Part shown: piece by piece, positions 29,846 to 38,341 of the stretch
Position numbering within the stretch: position 1 is the stretch's first letter
Layout of the letters: each line of letters starts with the position of its first letter
DNA from: Sphingomonas citricola
GTDB lineage: Bacteria; Pseudomonadota; Alphaproteobacteria; Sphingomonadales; Sphingomonadaceae
Length of the DNA: 64,000 nt
Assembly: GCF_019429535.1 (NCBI RefSeq)
Contig: NZ_JAHXZM010000001.1
Span: 496,001 to 560,000 of the forward strand
Reading direction: 5' to 3'
Made by a program: the position numbers and the translations under genes
The notes under the pieces: model-generated
The model's input: only the letters and a program-made list of their open reading frames with translations
The model's database searches: none
Told to the model about the DNA's origin: nothing

Positions 29846-30711
29846 AGAAGGGACAGGGTTCCGGCAATTTCATCGCGACGAGCAGCGGTCCTGGCGCCTG
29901 CCAGGCTTAGTATCGCCCGCTGCTTACGTTCGCCTTCCACGAGGAATTCAATCTCCTCACTAGCACTCCCACCAGCGTCGAAGACATGTTCGATCATCTT
30001 CGACACACGCTGACGATCGCTGACTGCGATCAGCGCCATCAATCTCGTTCCATGCAAGTGCTCAAGCGTCGCTCCGATCATCGCCGCAAACGCTGCGCGT
30101 GGCTCAACTAAGGTCGCGCGTTGATTCAAGCGGAACGTGGCTGTCCGGCCGCTAGCCTCGATCGCGTCAACGATCGCTTCTCGACCTAGTTCGCTGTCGA
30201 ACAGCTCCTCAACGGCAGTAGCATCTCGCGCCACGACCATGCAGCCACCAGGTATCGCGTCGATCGCGATCGTCAGCTCCCGCCCGGGTCGATCCGGTGA
30301 AGAGATATGCAGAGTCTCGCTGGTGCCACTCTTAATGACCCGCTTGACCGTGCTGCCAATCAAGGCGCTGCCTCTCCCGGATAGATCGGCCAACGGCCGA
30401 CCTTCTTTCGCCGACGTAAAGCGCGCTCGCCCAGCGCGATTTACATGTGTGATGATCGCTGAGTGATCCAGCAGAATGACGGCTTCCTCATAGTTGTCGA
30501 TCAACGCAGCAACCTGTTCCTCAGAACTGACCTCCGGCGTCTCTGTCCGGCTACACAGCGCGTCCATGATCTCAATCGAAAGGAGGACGAGCCTCGGTCG
30601 CCCTCGATGCACCACATACACGGGGTGTCGGGAGGCGCGTTCCTGCCACAATCCAAACGCCCTAACGAGTTCGGAGGAGGTCACCTGCTCATTTTCGCTT
30701 GCGTATTCCAT
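29842..30711 (-). CDS. Phd-like N-terminus fused to PAS domains
   Basis: A 289-residue soluble protein. Residues ~10-55 (SSELVRAFGLWQERASRHPV, YVVHRGRPRLVLLSIEIMDAL) look like a Phd/YefM-type antitoxin DNA-binding and dimer domain. Two PAS-like domains follow (ILLDHSAIITHVNRAGRARF, and TATFRLNQRATLVEPRAAFA). No output domain follows. A sensor that binds DNA through the Phd-like part is the simplest reading, by inference. The start is MEYASEN (30711); the upstream Met has no clear ribosome site. It is divergent from the MarR-like gene across an AT-rich promoter region (30712-30832). Confidence 0.6.
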   Translation of the reverse strand: MEYASENEQVTSSELVRAFGLWQERASRHPVYVVHRGRPRLVLLSIEIMDALCSRTETPEVSSEEQVAALIDNYEEAVILLDHSAIITHVNRAGRARFTSAKEGRPLADLSGRGSALIGSTVKRVIKSGTSETLHISSPDRPGRELTIAIDAIPGGCMVVARDATAVEELFDSELGREAIVDAIEASGRTATFRLNQRATLVEPRAAFAAMIGATLEHLHGTRLMALIAVSDRQRVSKMIEHVFDAGGSASEEIEFLVEGERKQRAILSLAGARTAARRDEIAGTLSLL

Positions 30712-30832
30712 GTAAGAAACTTCCGTCAAAACGGGTCCGTAAGCGACTACAAAAAATTACATTTACAATTTTATGGTCGTGAGTGAACAAAAAGACGCTA
30801 GAGCGTGCGTGTTTGTTAGGTGGGGTAAGGCG

Positions 30833-31360
30833 ATGGCTTCGTACCGCAACGAGATTGACCTGAACGCGATTTCGCGGGTCTTGCGAACCATTGTCAGCGA
30901 TCAGAACCAAATTGGACCGTCTTCTACGCGATTTATGCACCGGGCGGCGCCGCGTGGTGCGGCAGCGGTTGCTCAACAACATTGGCGTCGGGCAGCCGGG
31001 CAGACGTATCCCACGAATGCAAGCGCGCTTGCACGCGCACTGCGGGACACCCGCTTGGAGGCCATGAGGGCGTTTTCGGATGGTCTCATCTGCGACCCCG
31101 CCTTCGATATGTTGCTTGAGGTGTTTATTGCCGAGGAAGAGGGTGAGCGTCTGAGCATATCAAAGCTCCTCCGCGCCGCCGCTGTGCCCAGCACCACGAT
31201 GCTGCGCTGGCTGAAGCGGATGGAGTCAGAGGGTATCCTGGTTCGAAAACCCGATCAGTTCGATGCGCGTCGGTTCTTCATCGGACTAAGCGAAGAGACG
31301 CGGAGCAAGATGCACAAGCTCATCGGTAGCGTACCGCTCGCCGTCGCTGACCGTACCTAG
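30833..31360 (+). CDS. MarR-like winged-helix regulator
   Basis: A 175-residue protein. The C-terminal half is a winged helix (DMLLEVFIAEEEGERLSI, SKLLRAAAVPSTTMLRWLKR, MESEGILVRKPDQFDARRFF). The N-terminal 70 residues are basic and unlike anything I recognise. The prophage gene at 50581-50973 has the same core layout. It probably regulates itself and the divergent PAS gene through the AT-rich gap between them. Confidence 0.7.
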   Translation: MASYRNEIDLNAISRVLRTIVSDQNQIGPSSTRFMHRAAPRGAAAVAQQHWRRAAGQTYPTNASALARALRDTRLEAMRAFSDGLICDPAFDMLLEVFIAEEEGERLSISKLLRAAAVPSTTMLRWLKRMESEGILVRKPDQFDARRFFIGLSEETRSKMHKLIGSVPLAVADRT

Positions 31361-31389
31361 CGGACGTCCGGCGCGAGGGATGATCTGTT

Positions 31390-31617
31390 TCACCGCAGTT
31401 CGGCCCACACGGCATATCCCCGGTCGACCAACTTCCGCACCATCCACCTGATTACCAGATACGGGTGCGACCCGATGTCGTCGCGTTTGGTGATGGCGTG
31501 CTCCCAGAATTCGAGCATGAGCGCCTCGTCGCGCACGTGCGGGTGCAGCACACGCAGCGCCAGCCGTACCGATTCACGGCTGCTCTCGGGCGGCTTGCGA
31601 CAGGCTTGCTCGAGCAC
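31390..31617 (-). CDS. small phage protein, 75 residues
   Basis: Starts with GTG directly after the stop of the upstream gene (no gap). The sequence SRESVRLALRVLHPHVRDEA and WEHAITKRDDIGSHPYLVI is helical. No domain is recognised. It is translationally coupled to the Cys-motif protein upstream and is probably a joint product of one mRNA. Confidence 0.55.
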   Translation of the reverse strand: MLEQACRKPPESSRESVRLALRVLHPHVRDEALMLEFWEHAITKRDDIGSHPYLVIRWMVRKLVDRGYAVWAELR

Positions 31618-31908
31618 CTAAAGCGACAGATTGACCGCCAGCATCATCGCGCGCCGCTGGCGGACCTCGGGCATCGACTGACCGAAGGGCAGGGGCAGCA
31701 CGACGACGTCGCCTCTGACGCAGCTGGGCTTGCGGCAGATTTGATCGTGCTGGATCGCGGCCCACTCCATCGAGCTGCGGCTATGCTTCCGGCTGGCGAT
31801 CATCTCCTCGCGATCGAGCACCGCGACGTGTCCGCACTTGCGGCATTTCACCTGCACCGCGGCCTCTACCCGGCGTAGGTCATGCAATGTCTTCGGGTGG
31901 CCGACCAT
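31618..31908 (-). CDS. CxxC/zinc-ribbon-like phage protein
   Basis: A 96-residue protein with VKCRKCGHVAVLDREEM near residue 25 and CRKPSC further on, consistent with a small zinc ribbon. Its role is unknown; such proteins in phages often bind DNA or RNA polymerase. The start MVGHPKTLHDL (31908) is preferred over an upstream TTG. It is divergent from the YozE-like gene, with a 73-base promoter space between. Confidence 0.6.
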   Translation of the reverse strand: MVGHPKTLHDLRRVEAAVQVKCRKCGHVAVLDREEMIASRKHSRSSMEWAAIQHDQICRKPSCVRGDVVVLPLPFGQSMPEVRQRRAMMLAVNLSL

Positions 31909-31981
31909 GCCCCGCTTTGACACGGAACATACGCAGAACAAAAGTCTGGAATTGTAGGATTGGGAGCGGCATCATGAGCGC

Positions 31982-32248
31982 ATGATCGAGTCGCAATCCA
32001 CCGCTCACGGCGCTGCGAACGGGCGCGCCATCCTCAATCATCACGGGGAGAGCTTCGGCGCTTGGCTCCGTGTTCAGGTCGATCGCGAGGGTCTCGTCGG
32101 GCAGCTGGTTGCAGGCGCGAAGGCCGATCGCCGCTTCCCGCGCGATGGCAGCCCGGAGGATGTGCGCCGCCACCTCGCCGCTATGCAGGCCGAAGGCGAC
32201 CTATTCGAAGCGGTCGACGAGGCCGAGATCGATTGGCGGGCATATTAA
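31982..32248 (+). CDS. YozE SAM-like domain protein
   Basis: An 88-residue protein. FGAWLRVQVDREGLVGQLVA, DRRFPRDGSPEDVRRHL and the acidic end match the YozE sterile-alpha-motif-like fold (W..Q..R...IG.L..D...D..FP). The function of this fold is not known. Its stop TAA overlaps the next ATG, so the two genes are coupled. Confidence 0.65.
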   Translation: MIESQSTAHGAANGRAILNHHGESFGAWLRVQVDREGLVGQLVAGAKADRRFPRDGSPEDVRRHLAAMQAEGDLFEAVDEAEIDWRAY

Positions 32249-32478
32249 TGGCGGACGCGCGCGCCGTGGTGCGTGAGCGGGCAGCCGCGCGCGGACTGAG
32301 CTTCGCCGCGCTGTCGCGGCTGATCGGACGGCATGATGCGTTCGTGCAGCAGTGGCTCGTGCGCAGGTCGCCGCGGAAGCTCGACGAGGATGACCGCCTG
32401 CGGATGGCGATGGCGCTCGACGTCGACGAGGTGTCGCTGGGCGCGCGCATGCCGTGGCGGCCGGTCATATTCGAGTAA
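32248..32478 (+). CDS. small HTH DNA-binding protein
   Basis: A 76-residue protein with one Xre-like helix-turn-helix (RAAARGLSFAALSRLIGRHD, AFVQQWLVRRSPRKL) and a short tail similar to the linker of phage repressors (DVDEVSLGARMPW). It has no peptidase domain. It overlaps the YozE-like gene by one base. A small regulator within the accessory block is the likely role. Confidence 0.6.
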   Translation: MADARAVVRERAAARGLSFAALSRLIGRHDAFVQQWLVRRSPRKLDEDDRLRMAMALDVDEVSLGARMPWRPVIFE

Positions 32479-32577
32479 GCGCCGACCGAACGCACGAACC
32501 GCGATGCGTCATGTTGTTAAAGAAAGGACGGCTGCGACAGTGACTAACGCCGTGATGAGGCTGAACTCAAGTAGCGA

Positions 32578-32592
32578 AGCGCCAGTGGCGCT
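32578..32592 (+). terminator. short hairpin, possible terminator
   Basis: AGCGCC-AGT-GGCGCT followed by CTTTAT. The stem is only 6 bp. The stretch 32479-32648 otherwise shows no supported gene. Confidence 0.35.
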
Positions 32593-32648
32593 CTTTATCA
32601 AAAGACTAATTCTTGGCATGGACGCATGCTAGATCAGCATCCTCTAAC

Positions 32649-33062
32649 ATGACGATAACTGTGAAATACATGAGCAAGAGCCAAAATGGACACTTGGGAG
32701 GCTGCTTGCTTTGCTCTGTGGATGACCGGACGAGTCTAATTGACCAGCTCGCGCGCGATATGTTCGAAAGCCGCCGTGACGGAACGCACGATTACCGCTG
32801 GGACGAATGCTCGGGCTACCGCGTGATCTACCGCGAGTTCGCGGGCGTCGTCGCCGACAGCATCGACGCCGATCGGCACGGGCGCTGCCTGCTGTGCACC
32901 AGCAATGATCGCGACGGGCTTACGCAAGTGGTTGCGCAGGCGCTGTGGGATAGCCGCTGGGAAGAGGGCGATCTACCGTGGGAGCGGGCGGATCAGTGGC
33001 AGGTGAAGTATGCCGAGCTCACAACCGCGGCGTTCGAAGCGCTGAAGGCGCGAACGATTTAG
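32649..33062 (+). CDS. tandem-repeat CxxC protein
   Basis: A 137-residue protein built of two similar halves, each starting with GxCLLCxxxDR: GGCLLCSVDDRTSLIDQL and GRCLLCTSNDRDGLTQVV. Each half continues with SR...W and VIYREF or VKYAEL, then a final helix. It looks like an internal duplication of a ~65-residue unit with one Cys pair each, perhaps a shared metal site. Function unknown. The start is ATG 32649 or 32670; no strong ribosome site separates them. Confidence 0.6.
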   Translation: MTITVKYMSKSQNGHLGGCLLCSVDDRTSLIDQLARDMFESRRDGTHDYRWDECSGYRVIYREFAGVVADSIDADRHGRCLLCTSNDRDGLTQVVAQALWDSRWEEGDLPWERADQWQVKYAELTTAAFEALKARTI

Positions 33063-33163
33063 CGCATCAGTGCCATCGCGACCGACGCCCAAAAGGTCAG
33101 GCACCCCGCTAGGGCGACCGACAAACCAGCGAGGGCGTAGCGCCCCTTCTCTGTGCTCTCCAT
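33059..33163 (-). CDS. 34-residue membrane peptide
   Basis: MESTEKGRYALAGLSVALAG begins a one-helix peptide ending VAMALMR. No strong ribosome site is visible. It ends inside the stop codon of the convergent CxxC gene. The region from here to 33365 holds no other supported gene. Confidence 0.3.
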   Translation of the reverse strand: MESTEKGRYALAGLSVALAGCLTFWASVAMALMR

Positions 33164-33365
33164 TGTAAGAAAGTTAACGACCTTTTTCGCGCCTTCAAGC
33201 ATCTATTAGTATAGAAATCCCATTGCGCCCCAACCTCCTGCCTTTACGAGCCGGGCCCGCTGAACGCGCGACAGGGTGCCCTGCCGGCGAGACAGTGCGG
33301 GGAGCGCCGCAACTGCCACATCGTTGAAGGCAGATTGTGTTGCCCGCGTATCAGGGAGCGTATCT

Positions 33366-33575
33366 ATGTGGTGGATCGAGCTTGCCGCGATCTTAGTCGG
33401 TGCCGTGTGGGCTCTTCAGCTTGTGAGCTTCCTAGGCATGCTCGCCTTCGCCTACGCACGCGAATGGCCGTCGATCAGGTCAACCTCGCGGGCAATTACC
33501 GTCCGTCACAAGCACGCTCGTCGACGCGCCGCACGCCAGAAACGTGCACGGCAGCGTCAATTTGCGCGTGCGTAG
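33366..33575 (+). CDS. MWWI-type small membrane protein with basic tail
   Basis: A 69-residue protein: N-terminal helix MWWIELAAILVGAVWALQLV and an Arg/His-rich tail (HKHARRRAARQKRARQRQ). It is a paralogue of the gene at 40706-40915: same length, same MWWI start, shared Q.V.F.GMLA. GGGAG stands 7 bases upstream. It stands alone, not in an operon. Function unknown. Topology would put the basic tail in the cytoplasm. Confidence 0.65.
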   Translation: MWWIELAAILVGAVWALQLVSFLGMLAFAYAREWPSIRSTSRAITVRHKHARRRAARQKRARQRQFARA

Positions 33576-33628
33576 GTTAAGGCGCCGGCTTGTTCGCCTT
33601 CTTGATCGACTAGGCAATGCGTCGAGGC

Positions 33629-34138
33629 CTAGCCCGCGGACACCGCTGCAAATTCGTGGAACGCGCGGAATTGCTCCCGCACACGCGGTGTCATCAGATG
33701 CTGCATAAGAATCCAGAAGCCGCGAACCGCCTCCTCGCCAGCCTCGGCATAGGCTCGGTCCATATTGGTCCAGAGGTCGACGGCAATCCGCTTCTCGAGT
33801 GTTTCGCCTTCCTCGGTGAGGCGAAGTAGCCGCCGCCGACGATCATTCGGGCAGACATCACGGCTCAGAAGGCCTTTGTCTACGAGGTCTAGAATCGTAC
33901 GCTGCGCTGATTGCTTAGTGATCTGGAGGATGTCGAGCAGTTCATTCACCATCAGGCCAGGGCGTCGCGCGACGATATATAGGACGCGATGCTCAGCGCG
34001 TCCGAGGCCCAGCATTGCTAGCTCATCGTCAGCCCGCTGAAGGTGAGATTTGTGCGCAAGCATCAGAAGGTCCATGCCGCCCCTGACGAACGAATCATCA
34101 CGAAACTGCTTCTTAGGCGGCACGAATAGATCATCCAT
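33629..34138 (-). CDS. MarR family transcriptional regulator
   Basis: A 169-residue winged-helix protein. GLGRAEHRVLYIVARRPGLM, VNELLDILQITKQSAQRTIL and the wing VDKGLLSRDVCPNDRRRRLL are typical MarR. The protein ends in a dimerising helix. MarR dimers are usually repressors released by small ligands. The likely target is its own promoter in 34139-34381, which also precedes the small membrane gene at 34382. It is the only full canonical MarR protein in the element. Confidence 0.88.
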   Translation of the reverse strand: MDDLFVPPKKQFRDDSFVRGGMDLLMLAHKSHLQRADDELAMLGLGRAEHRVLYIVARRPGLMVNELLDILQITKQSAQRTILDLVDKGLLSRDVCPNDRRRRLLRLTEEGETLEKRIAVDLWTNMDRAYAEAGEEAVRGFWILMQHLMTPRVREQFRAFHEFAAVSAG

Positions 34139-34381
34139 GGCTAGGTAATTGCCGCTGGCGAGCGCGCGCGCAATCGATTTCGTGCGAACACGCCGCCCAG
34201 ATGCACGCGTTATGCAGACGGCGGCTTCTTTGCCTCTTTGATCGCCTGCTTCACGGCAGGAGCCACCGCGATCGAGCGGCAGGGATCACACCTGTACCGA
34301 TCCGGGAAAAGGTACGGATGAGCGCAACCCGTTCAGCCCGCGCTCTGATATTTGCAGAGCAGCAGACTCGCAGGAGCGACT

Positions 34382-34591
34382 ATGGTGCACGTAAGCTGGA
34401 TCGTGGCGTGTCTCATGGGCGTGGTGGTGGCCGCGCTTTTAGCGCTGCGGCGGAACATCGCGCGACGCTCTGAGGCCGATCGGGTCGCTCGCCGTTCGCA
34501 GCGCCGAAAAATCCGCGCCTGGTTCTGGCACAACTACGTCACGCCCAAGCAGCGACGGCTTACGTACTACCAGGATGATGGATCGGCGTAG
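34382..34591 (+). CDS. small membrane protein with basic tail
   Basis: A 69-residue protein with one N-terminal helix (IVACLMGVVVAALLAL) and a long Arg-rich cytoplasmic tail (RSEADRVARRSQRRKIRAW) ending YYQDDGSA. AGGAG lies 5 bases before ATG 34382. It has the same layout as the MWWI and MSALA proteins of this prophage, without clear sequence identity. Function unknown. Confidence 0.6.
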   Translation: MVHVSWIVACLMGVVVAALLALRRNIARRSEADRVARRSQRRKIRAWFWHNYVTPKQRRLTYYQDDGSA

Positions 34592-34704
34592 AGGCCCAGC
34601 GCGGCACCGCTGGCTGTGTACCGTCGGAACTCGCATAGTAGATTTCACTCTCTCGCCGCTGCGTTGGCAGCAGCTTAGTAACTCATCGAAACAGGAGAGA
34701 GTCG

Positions 34705-34875
34705 ATGAGCGCGCTTGCGGTTTCAGTGGCGGCGATCGCCGTTGGCAGTCCGACTGCATACGTCGTGCGCGCGTACCGCAAACAGCAAGCGAAGCGTCTG
34801 CGTCGACGCGAGCGCCGGAACGCTGCGGCGATAGAGAACGGCAGGAGTTGGGCAAAGCTGATGCGTCGCGATTGA
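34705..34875 (+). CDS. MSALA-type small membrane protein, copy 1
   Basis: A 56-residue protein: helix MSALAVSVAAIAVGSPTAYV and a basic tail (KQQAKRLRRRERR). AGGAGAGA lies a few bases before ATG. It is paralogous to 35010-35177, with which it shares the MSALA start, A-x-IAV, QQ and an Arg block. Function unknown. Confidence 0.6.
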   Translation: MSALAVSVAAIAVGSPTAYVVRAYRKQQAKRLRRRERRNAAAIENGRSWAKLMRRD

Positions 34876-35009
34876 CTAAGCGCGCGGCTCGCGACCGGCT
34901 TCACCGCGAGAGACGCGTTGTTGATCGTCGGGACGCCGATGTGAGGAAGAGGCCTCGCCGGTCCTATTGCGGCGAGTTAGACAGCCGGCATCGAACGGGA
35001 GTCGATGTC

Positions 35010-35177
35010 ATGAGCGCACTTGCCATTTACGCTGCCGGGATCGCGGTCAGCGGTTCGGTCGTGGCCCTGCTGTTAAAGCAGCAACAGCGCGCGCGGCGTC
35101 GAGCGACCCGTCGTAAGCAGTGGCTTGCGAAGCAGGCAGAGATCGCCGCAGCGTGGAAGCAGGTGGTGGAGCGGTAA
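35010..35177 (+). CDS. MSALA-type small membrane protein, copy 2
   Basis: A 55-residue protein: MSALAIYAAGIAVSGSVVAL then RARRRATRRKQWLAKQAE. GGGAG lies 10 bases upstream of ATG 35010. It is the second member of the pair with 34705-34875. The repeated gene-plus-leader layout suggests a tandem duplication that has diverged. It sits just past the 3' end of the leftward late operon. Confidence 0.6.
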   Translation: MSALAIYAAGIAVSGSVVALLLKQQQRARRRATRRKQWLAKQAEIAAAWKQVVER

Positions 35178-35208
35178 TCTCTGCTCTCCTACACCTGAGA
35201 CGTGGGGG

Positions 35209-36933
35209 TCATGCAAAGGTTGCCGTGGCAACGACGGCCTGCATGAGCGCGATCGCGGCTATACCGGGGTGCTTGCCGTCGGCAGCGGCAGGCTCGCCGT
35301 TGATCGTAATCCACTTGCCGGTAGGTACCGACGCACCGCCCTGCTCCACTGCTGCGGCGACATCGGCGACCGCATCAAAGATGCCACCGGCGCCCGCGCG
35401 CATCCACGCATTGAGTGCCTGGCGGGCTGGATCATTGGCGGTTACAGATTGGTCGGCAATGCTGGACGCGCCTGCCGCGGTCGTGCTTGTCGTCTCTGGC
35501 GTCGCGGTACATACGATGAGGCGCTTTACGCCCATTCCCCGCAGTCGAGCCGCGAAGGTCGCCAGATTTGCTTGAATGGCGCTCGCGCTATCACCGGCCG
35601 ACAGGTCATTGCGAGCAAGCGCGATCACCGCCGTCGTAGCATTGCAGGTCGCTAGCGCTGCCATGCGGGTGAACGAGCGCCCGCCGGTCCACAGATTGAG
35701 CCGATCGCCAGCCGCTGCCGCCATCACGTACGGGATGCCGCGTTGCGACATGGCACGCGCAAGGTAGCCTTGCGCGCCATTGCTATCGCCCATGTCATAC
35801 GGGTTAGTGCCGAACGAAGCCGTCACCGTAGCGCCCGTTCCTGATCCGCCCGAGAGGCTGATCGTACCGGATGGGAGCGCTTGGCCGGTCTGCGTTGCTG
35901 TACTGGTGTAACCGCCGGCGTCAATAACGCGCAGAGCGGTGATCGCACCCGATGACACGGCGTCCACGATGACCTTTGCGTCAGATCCTGCGGCTACCGC
36001 TCCCGGTGTCGCGCCGTTACGGCCAAGCGTGAGGATGTCTGCGACCCTGTAGCCCGATCCGCCCGATTGCAGCGTAACAGAGGACAGGCTGGACGTGCCG
36101 GTTTTGCCTTGTCCTATGCTGTCACCAATAATGGCGGCGGTTGGCGTTGGAGCAAGCGGCTGCCCTAGCACGGCCACCGGCGCGAACTGAGAGGCGTTGG
36201 CGCTACGCGGCGAAGCGTTTCCGCCAGATGCCGTCCGATCGGTGACTGTCGTGCCGTTCTCCGTCACGACGCCGAGCGACATGGCCATGCTCTGGCCGCT
36301 GACCGGGAATACTTGCGAACCGGAACAGGGAAGCCACGCCCACACCACCAGTATCCCGCCGACAGGCACTGTCACCGGGATAGAGTCGGTCAGCAGCGTG
36401 CCACGCGCAACCACAGTACCATCGGGAAGCGTCTGAGTGCCGAACGAGCAATCCTGCACCCCGTTGAATGTCACCGGGTAAGTCGTTGGACGCGAACCGG
36501 CCGCCCAATTCGCATTTGTTGGCGACGGACGTGAGTTCGTGTTGGCCGTCACGCACACGAAATACGGGTTGCTGCCGTAGGAGCCGCCGCCACCATTGGT
36601 CGCATAGTCCATCACCACATCGCCGGGCGCATAGGTCTTGGAAGGGTTCCACCCCTGCCCGACTTCCACGCTGACCTTGAGCGGAAAGCCGGTTGCGAGG
36701 GCCGCTTCCGTAGCGCCCGCAACTGCACCGCCGACAAACAACAGGCGCGGATTGGTGCAGCCCTGCGGAATGTAAATGGGAACGCGGAAGCCCGCTTGCT
36801 GGCCGGCTGTGATGCCTGCCGATGCCGACGACTGGAATGGGAAATTGGTGCCGATCGAGCACGGTATCGGCAAAGCCTTCCGCGCCACAGGATCAGTCGA
36901 GAACGCACTGGGTGGGATCGCAGGAGCAGCCAT
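35209..36933 (-). CDS. tail fibre/spike with SGNH-esterase domain
   Basis: A 574-residue protein, last of the late operon. Residues 1-255 are a beta-rich stem. The SGNH hydrolase blocks are GDSIGQG (Ser272), ARNDL (Asn442) and DGKHPG (Asp552, His555). A beta-type module (GGSGYRVADILTLG to GGSGTGATVTASFG, residues ~285-376) sits between block I and the rest. In phages such esterases deacylate surface glycans during adsorption. It overlaps the upstream gene by 1 base (ATGA). The host surface target is not known. Confidence 0.8.
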   Translation of the reverse strand: MAAPAIPPSAFSTDPVARKALPIPCSIGTNFPFQSSASAGITAGQQAGFRVPIYIPQGCTNPRLLFVGGAVAGATEAALATGFPLKVSVEVGQGWNPSKTYAPGDVVMDYATNGGGGSYGSNPYFVCVTANTNSRPSPTNANWAAGSRPTTYPVTFNGVQDCSFGTQTLPDGTVVARGTLLTDSIPVTVPVGGILVVWAWLPCSGSQVFPVSGQSMAMSLGVVTENGTTVTDRTASGGNASPRSANASQFAPVAVLGQPLAPTPTAAIIGDSIGQGKTGTSSLSSVTLQSGGSGYRVADILTLGRNGATPGAVAAGSDAKVIVDAVSSGAITALRVIDAGGYTSTATQTGQALPSGTISLSGGSGTGATVTASFGTNPYDMGDSNGAQGYLARAMSQRGIPYVMAAAAGDRLNLWTGGRSFTRMAALATCNATTAVIALARNDLSAGDSASAIQANLATFAARLRGMGVKRLIVCTATPETTSTTAAGASSIADQSVTANDPARQALNAWMRAGAGGIFDAVADVAAAVEQGGASVPTGKWITINGEPAAADGKHPGIAAIALMQAVVATATFA

Positions 36934-37712
36934 CAGTTGCCCTCGTAGAAGATGACGCCCGCCGCGGTGGAGCGAGCATAGACGCCGTTTGCATTGGCGA
37001 GCGCGAAGGAGCAGGCTTCACCCGGTTGCAGCGGATAGCCAGTGCCGGTGCCGTCCGTAGTCGTGGTTACGCCCGAGGGGCCGATCAGCACAGGCGCGGT
37101 GTTGGTGGCAGCGGCCTTGATGACGATGCCGTTGACCAGTGGTACGGACGGAAGCTGCGCCGTGGTGTTGGCGGTAAGCGGCACCTGCCCGGTTACGACA
37201 CCCGCAGGTATGGGCGTCTGCACCTTGAGCGTGGCACCCAGCGCCGTCAGGATATTTGCGAGCGTCGTGCTCATCGTCGTCTGAGCAGCGCTGGTTGCTG
37301 CACCATTCGGCAGTGGGAGGCTCGCAGCACTTACCGCCAGCGTCGTGCCGAGCGCGGCAAGGATGCTGGCGAGCGTGGTGTTGCCCGTGTCCTGCTTACC
37401 GCTCGTAGCGGCCCCAAAGGGCAACGGCAGGGCGGCCGCCGAGACCACCAGCGTGCCTGCGAGCAGCGCGCGGACCGCCTCGACCTTCGCGTCCGTCGCC
37501 GGCGATGCGATCAGCTTGTCGCGCACCGCAGCGAGCAGCGTCTCGACCCCGTCGAGGTAGCCGCCCTCAGTCGTCAACAGGGTGACGATCTGCGCGAGCG
37601 ATGCATTGCCCGTCGCCTGACCACCCGCGGTCGCTGGCGCCGCTGGCAGCTTGGCGAGCACATCCTGCAGGGTCTCATCGGTCGCCAAGTCGGCGAAGGC
37701 ATTGCGCAGCAT
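36933..37712 (-). CDS. phage tail-fibre-associated structural protein
   Basis: A 259-residue protein with internal near-repeats. The unit LPLPFGAATSGKQDTGNTTL recurs as LPLPNGAATSAAQTTMSTTL, followed each time by ASILAALG or ANILTALG. The C-terminal 80 residues are beta-rich. This repeat style is common in tail proteins. It is coupled by ATGA overlaps to both neighbours. A spacer or chaperone-like fibre component is plausible; no enzyme motif is seen. Confidence 0.65.
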   Translation of the reverse strand: MLRNAFADLATDETLQDVLAKLPAAPATAGGQATGNASLAQIVTLLTTEGGYLDGVETLLAAVRDKLIASPATDAKVEAVRALLAGTLVVSAAALPLPFGAATSGKQDTGNTTLASILAALGTTLAVSAASLPLPNGAATSAAQTTMSTTLANILTALGATLKVQTPIPAGVVTGQVPLTANTTAQLPSVPLVNGIVIKAAATNTAPVLIGPSGVTTTTDGTGTGYPLQPGEACSFALANANGVYARSTAAGVIFYEGN

Positions 37713-38341
37713 CAGCGTCCGTCCTCGATCCAGAGAGTGAGATTGCCGCCCGAGGTGTCCCACCAGGCATAGGGGCCGTCGCGATCGGGCTGGGTGTCCT
37801 GCACGAAGCTGGTCTGCGCGCTGGCAGCGAGAGCGGCGTTCCACTCGGCGTAGGTTTGCCCGGCAGCCTGCCACGGCGTGATCCCTGGTGCGCCGCGCGG
37901 GCTGATCACCAGCCGCCGCGTGTCGTACTCGAACGCGAACCGCGTCACGCTGGCCGCGGAGGCGTCCACCGACACCGGCGCGACGGTCGCGGCCGAGCGC
38001 GCGATCGAGAACTGGCCCTCGACCCAGATGTCGCGACCAGCTTCACTGATCTCGGCGATCTCGTGACGAAGTCCGATGCGATTGGTCGCGAACAGCTCGT
38101 CGGTCGTGTCGCCGTCAATGGCAAAGCGGATGCAGTGATCATCGCCGACCGACAAGGCGACGCCCGCCGCCGAGAACAGCGGCTCGCGGTCGTTCGCGCG
38201 GTACACCGTCCAAGCGAACGTGCGCCCGGTCAGGTCGATCAGGGCGCCGTCATTGTCGAAGGCGATCTCGACCGTCAGCGCCTCGCCAGCGAAGCAGCGC
38301 ACGTCACCGGTGATCGTGAAGCGAGAGGCGAGGGCGCTCAT
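37712..38341 (-). CDS. phage baseplate/fibre protein with Ig-like N-terminus
   Basis: A 209-residue protein. Its first ~110 residues (FTITGDVRCFAGEALTVEIA, LIDLTGRTFAWTVYR) look like a BppU-type Ig-like domain of tail adaptors. The end WWDTSGGNLTLWIEDGR is a short beta-tip also seen in fibre proteins. It links the lysis genes to the fibre genes in the operon and overlaps both. Confidence 0.6.
   Translation of the reverse strand: MSALASRFTITGDVRCFAGEALTVEIAFDNDGALIDLTGRTFAWTVYRANDREPLFSAAGVALSVGDDHCIRFAIDGDTTDELFATNRIGLRHEIAEISEAGRDIWVEGQFSIARSAATVAPVSVDASAASVTRFAFEYDTRRLVISPRGAPGITPWQAAGQTYAEWNAALAASAQTSFVQDTQPDRDGPYAWWDTSGGNLTLWIEDGR

Noticed and set aside
34205..34330. Minus-strand frame encoding YRCDPCRSIAVAPAV-like zinc-ribbon peptide
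   Set aside because: It looks protein-like, but an in-frame stop lies just upstream and there is no ATG, GTG or TTG before the motif. It may be a remnant of a degraded gene.
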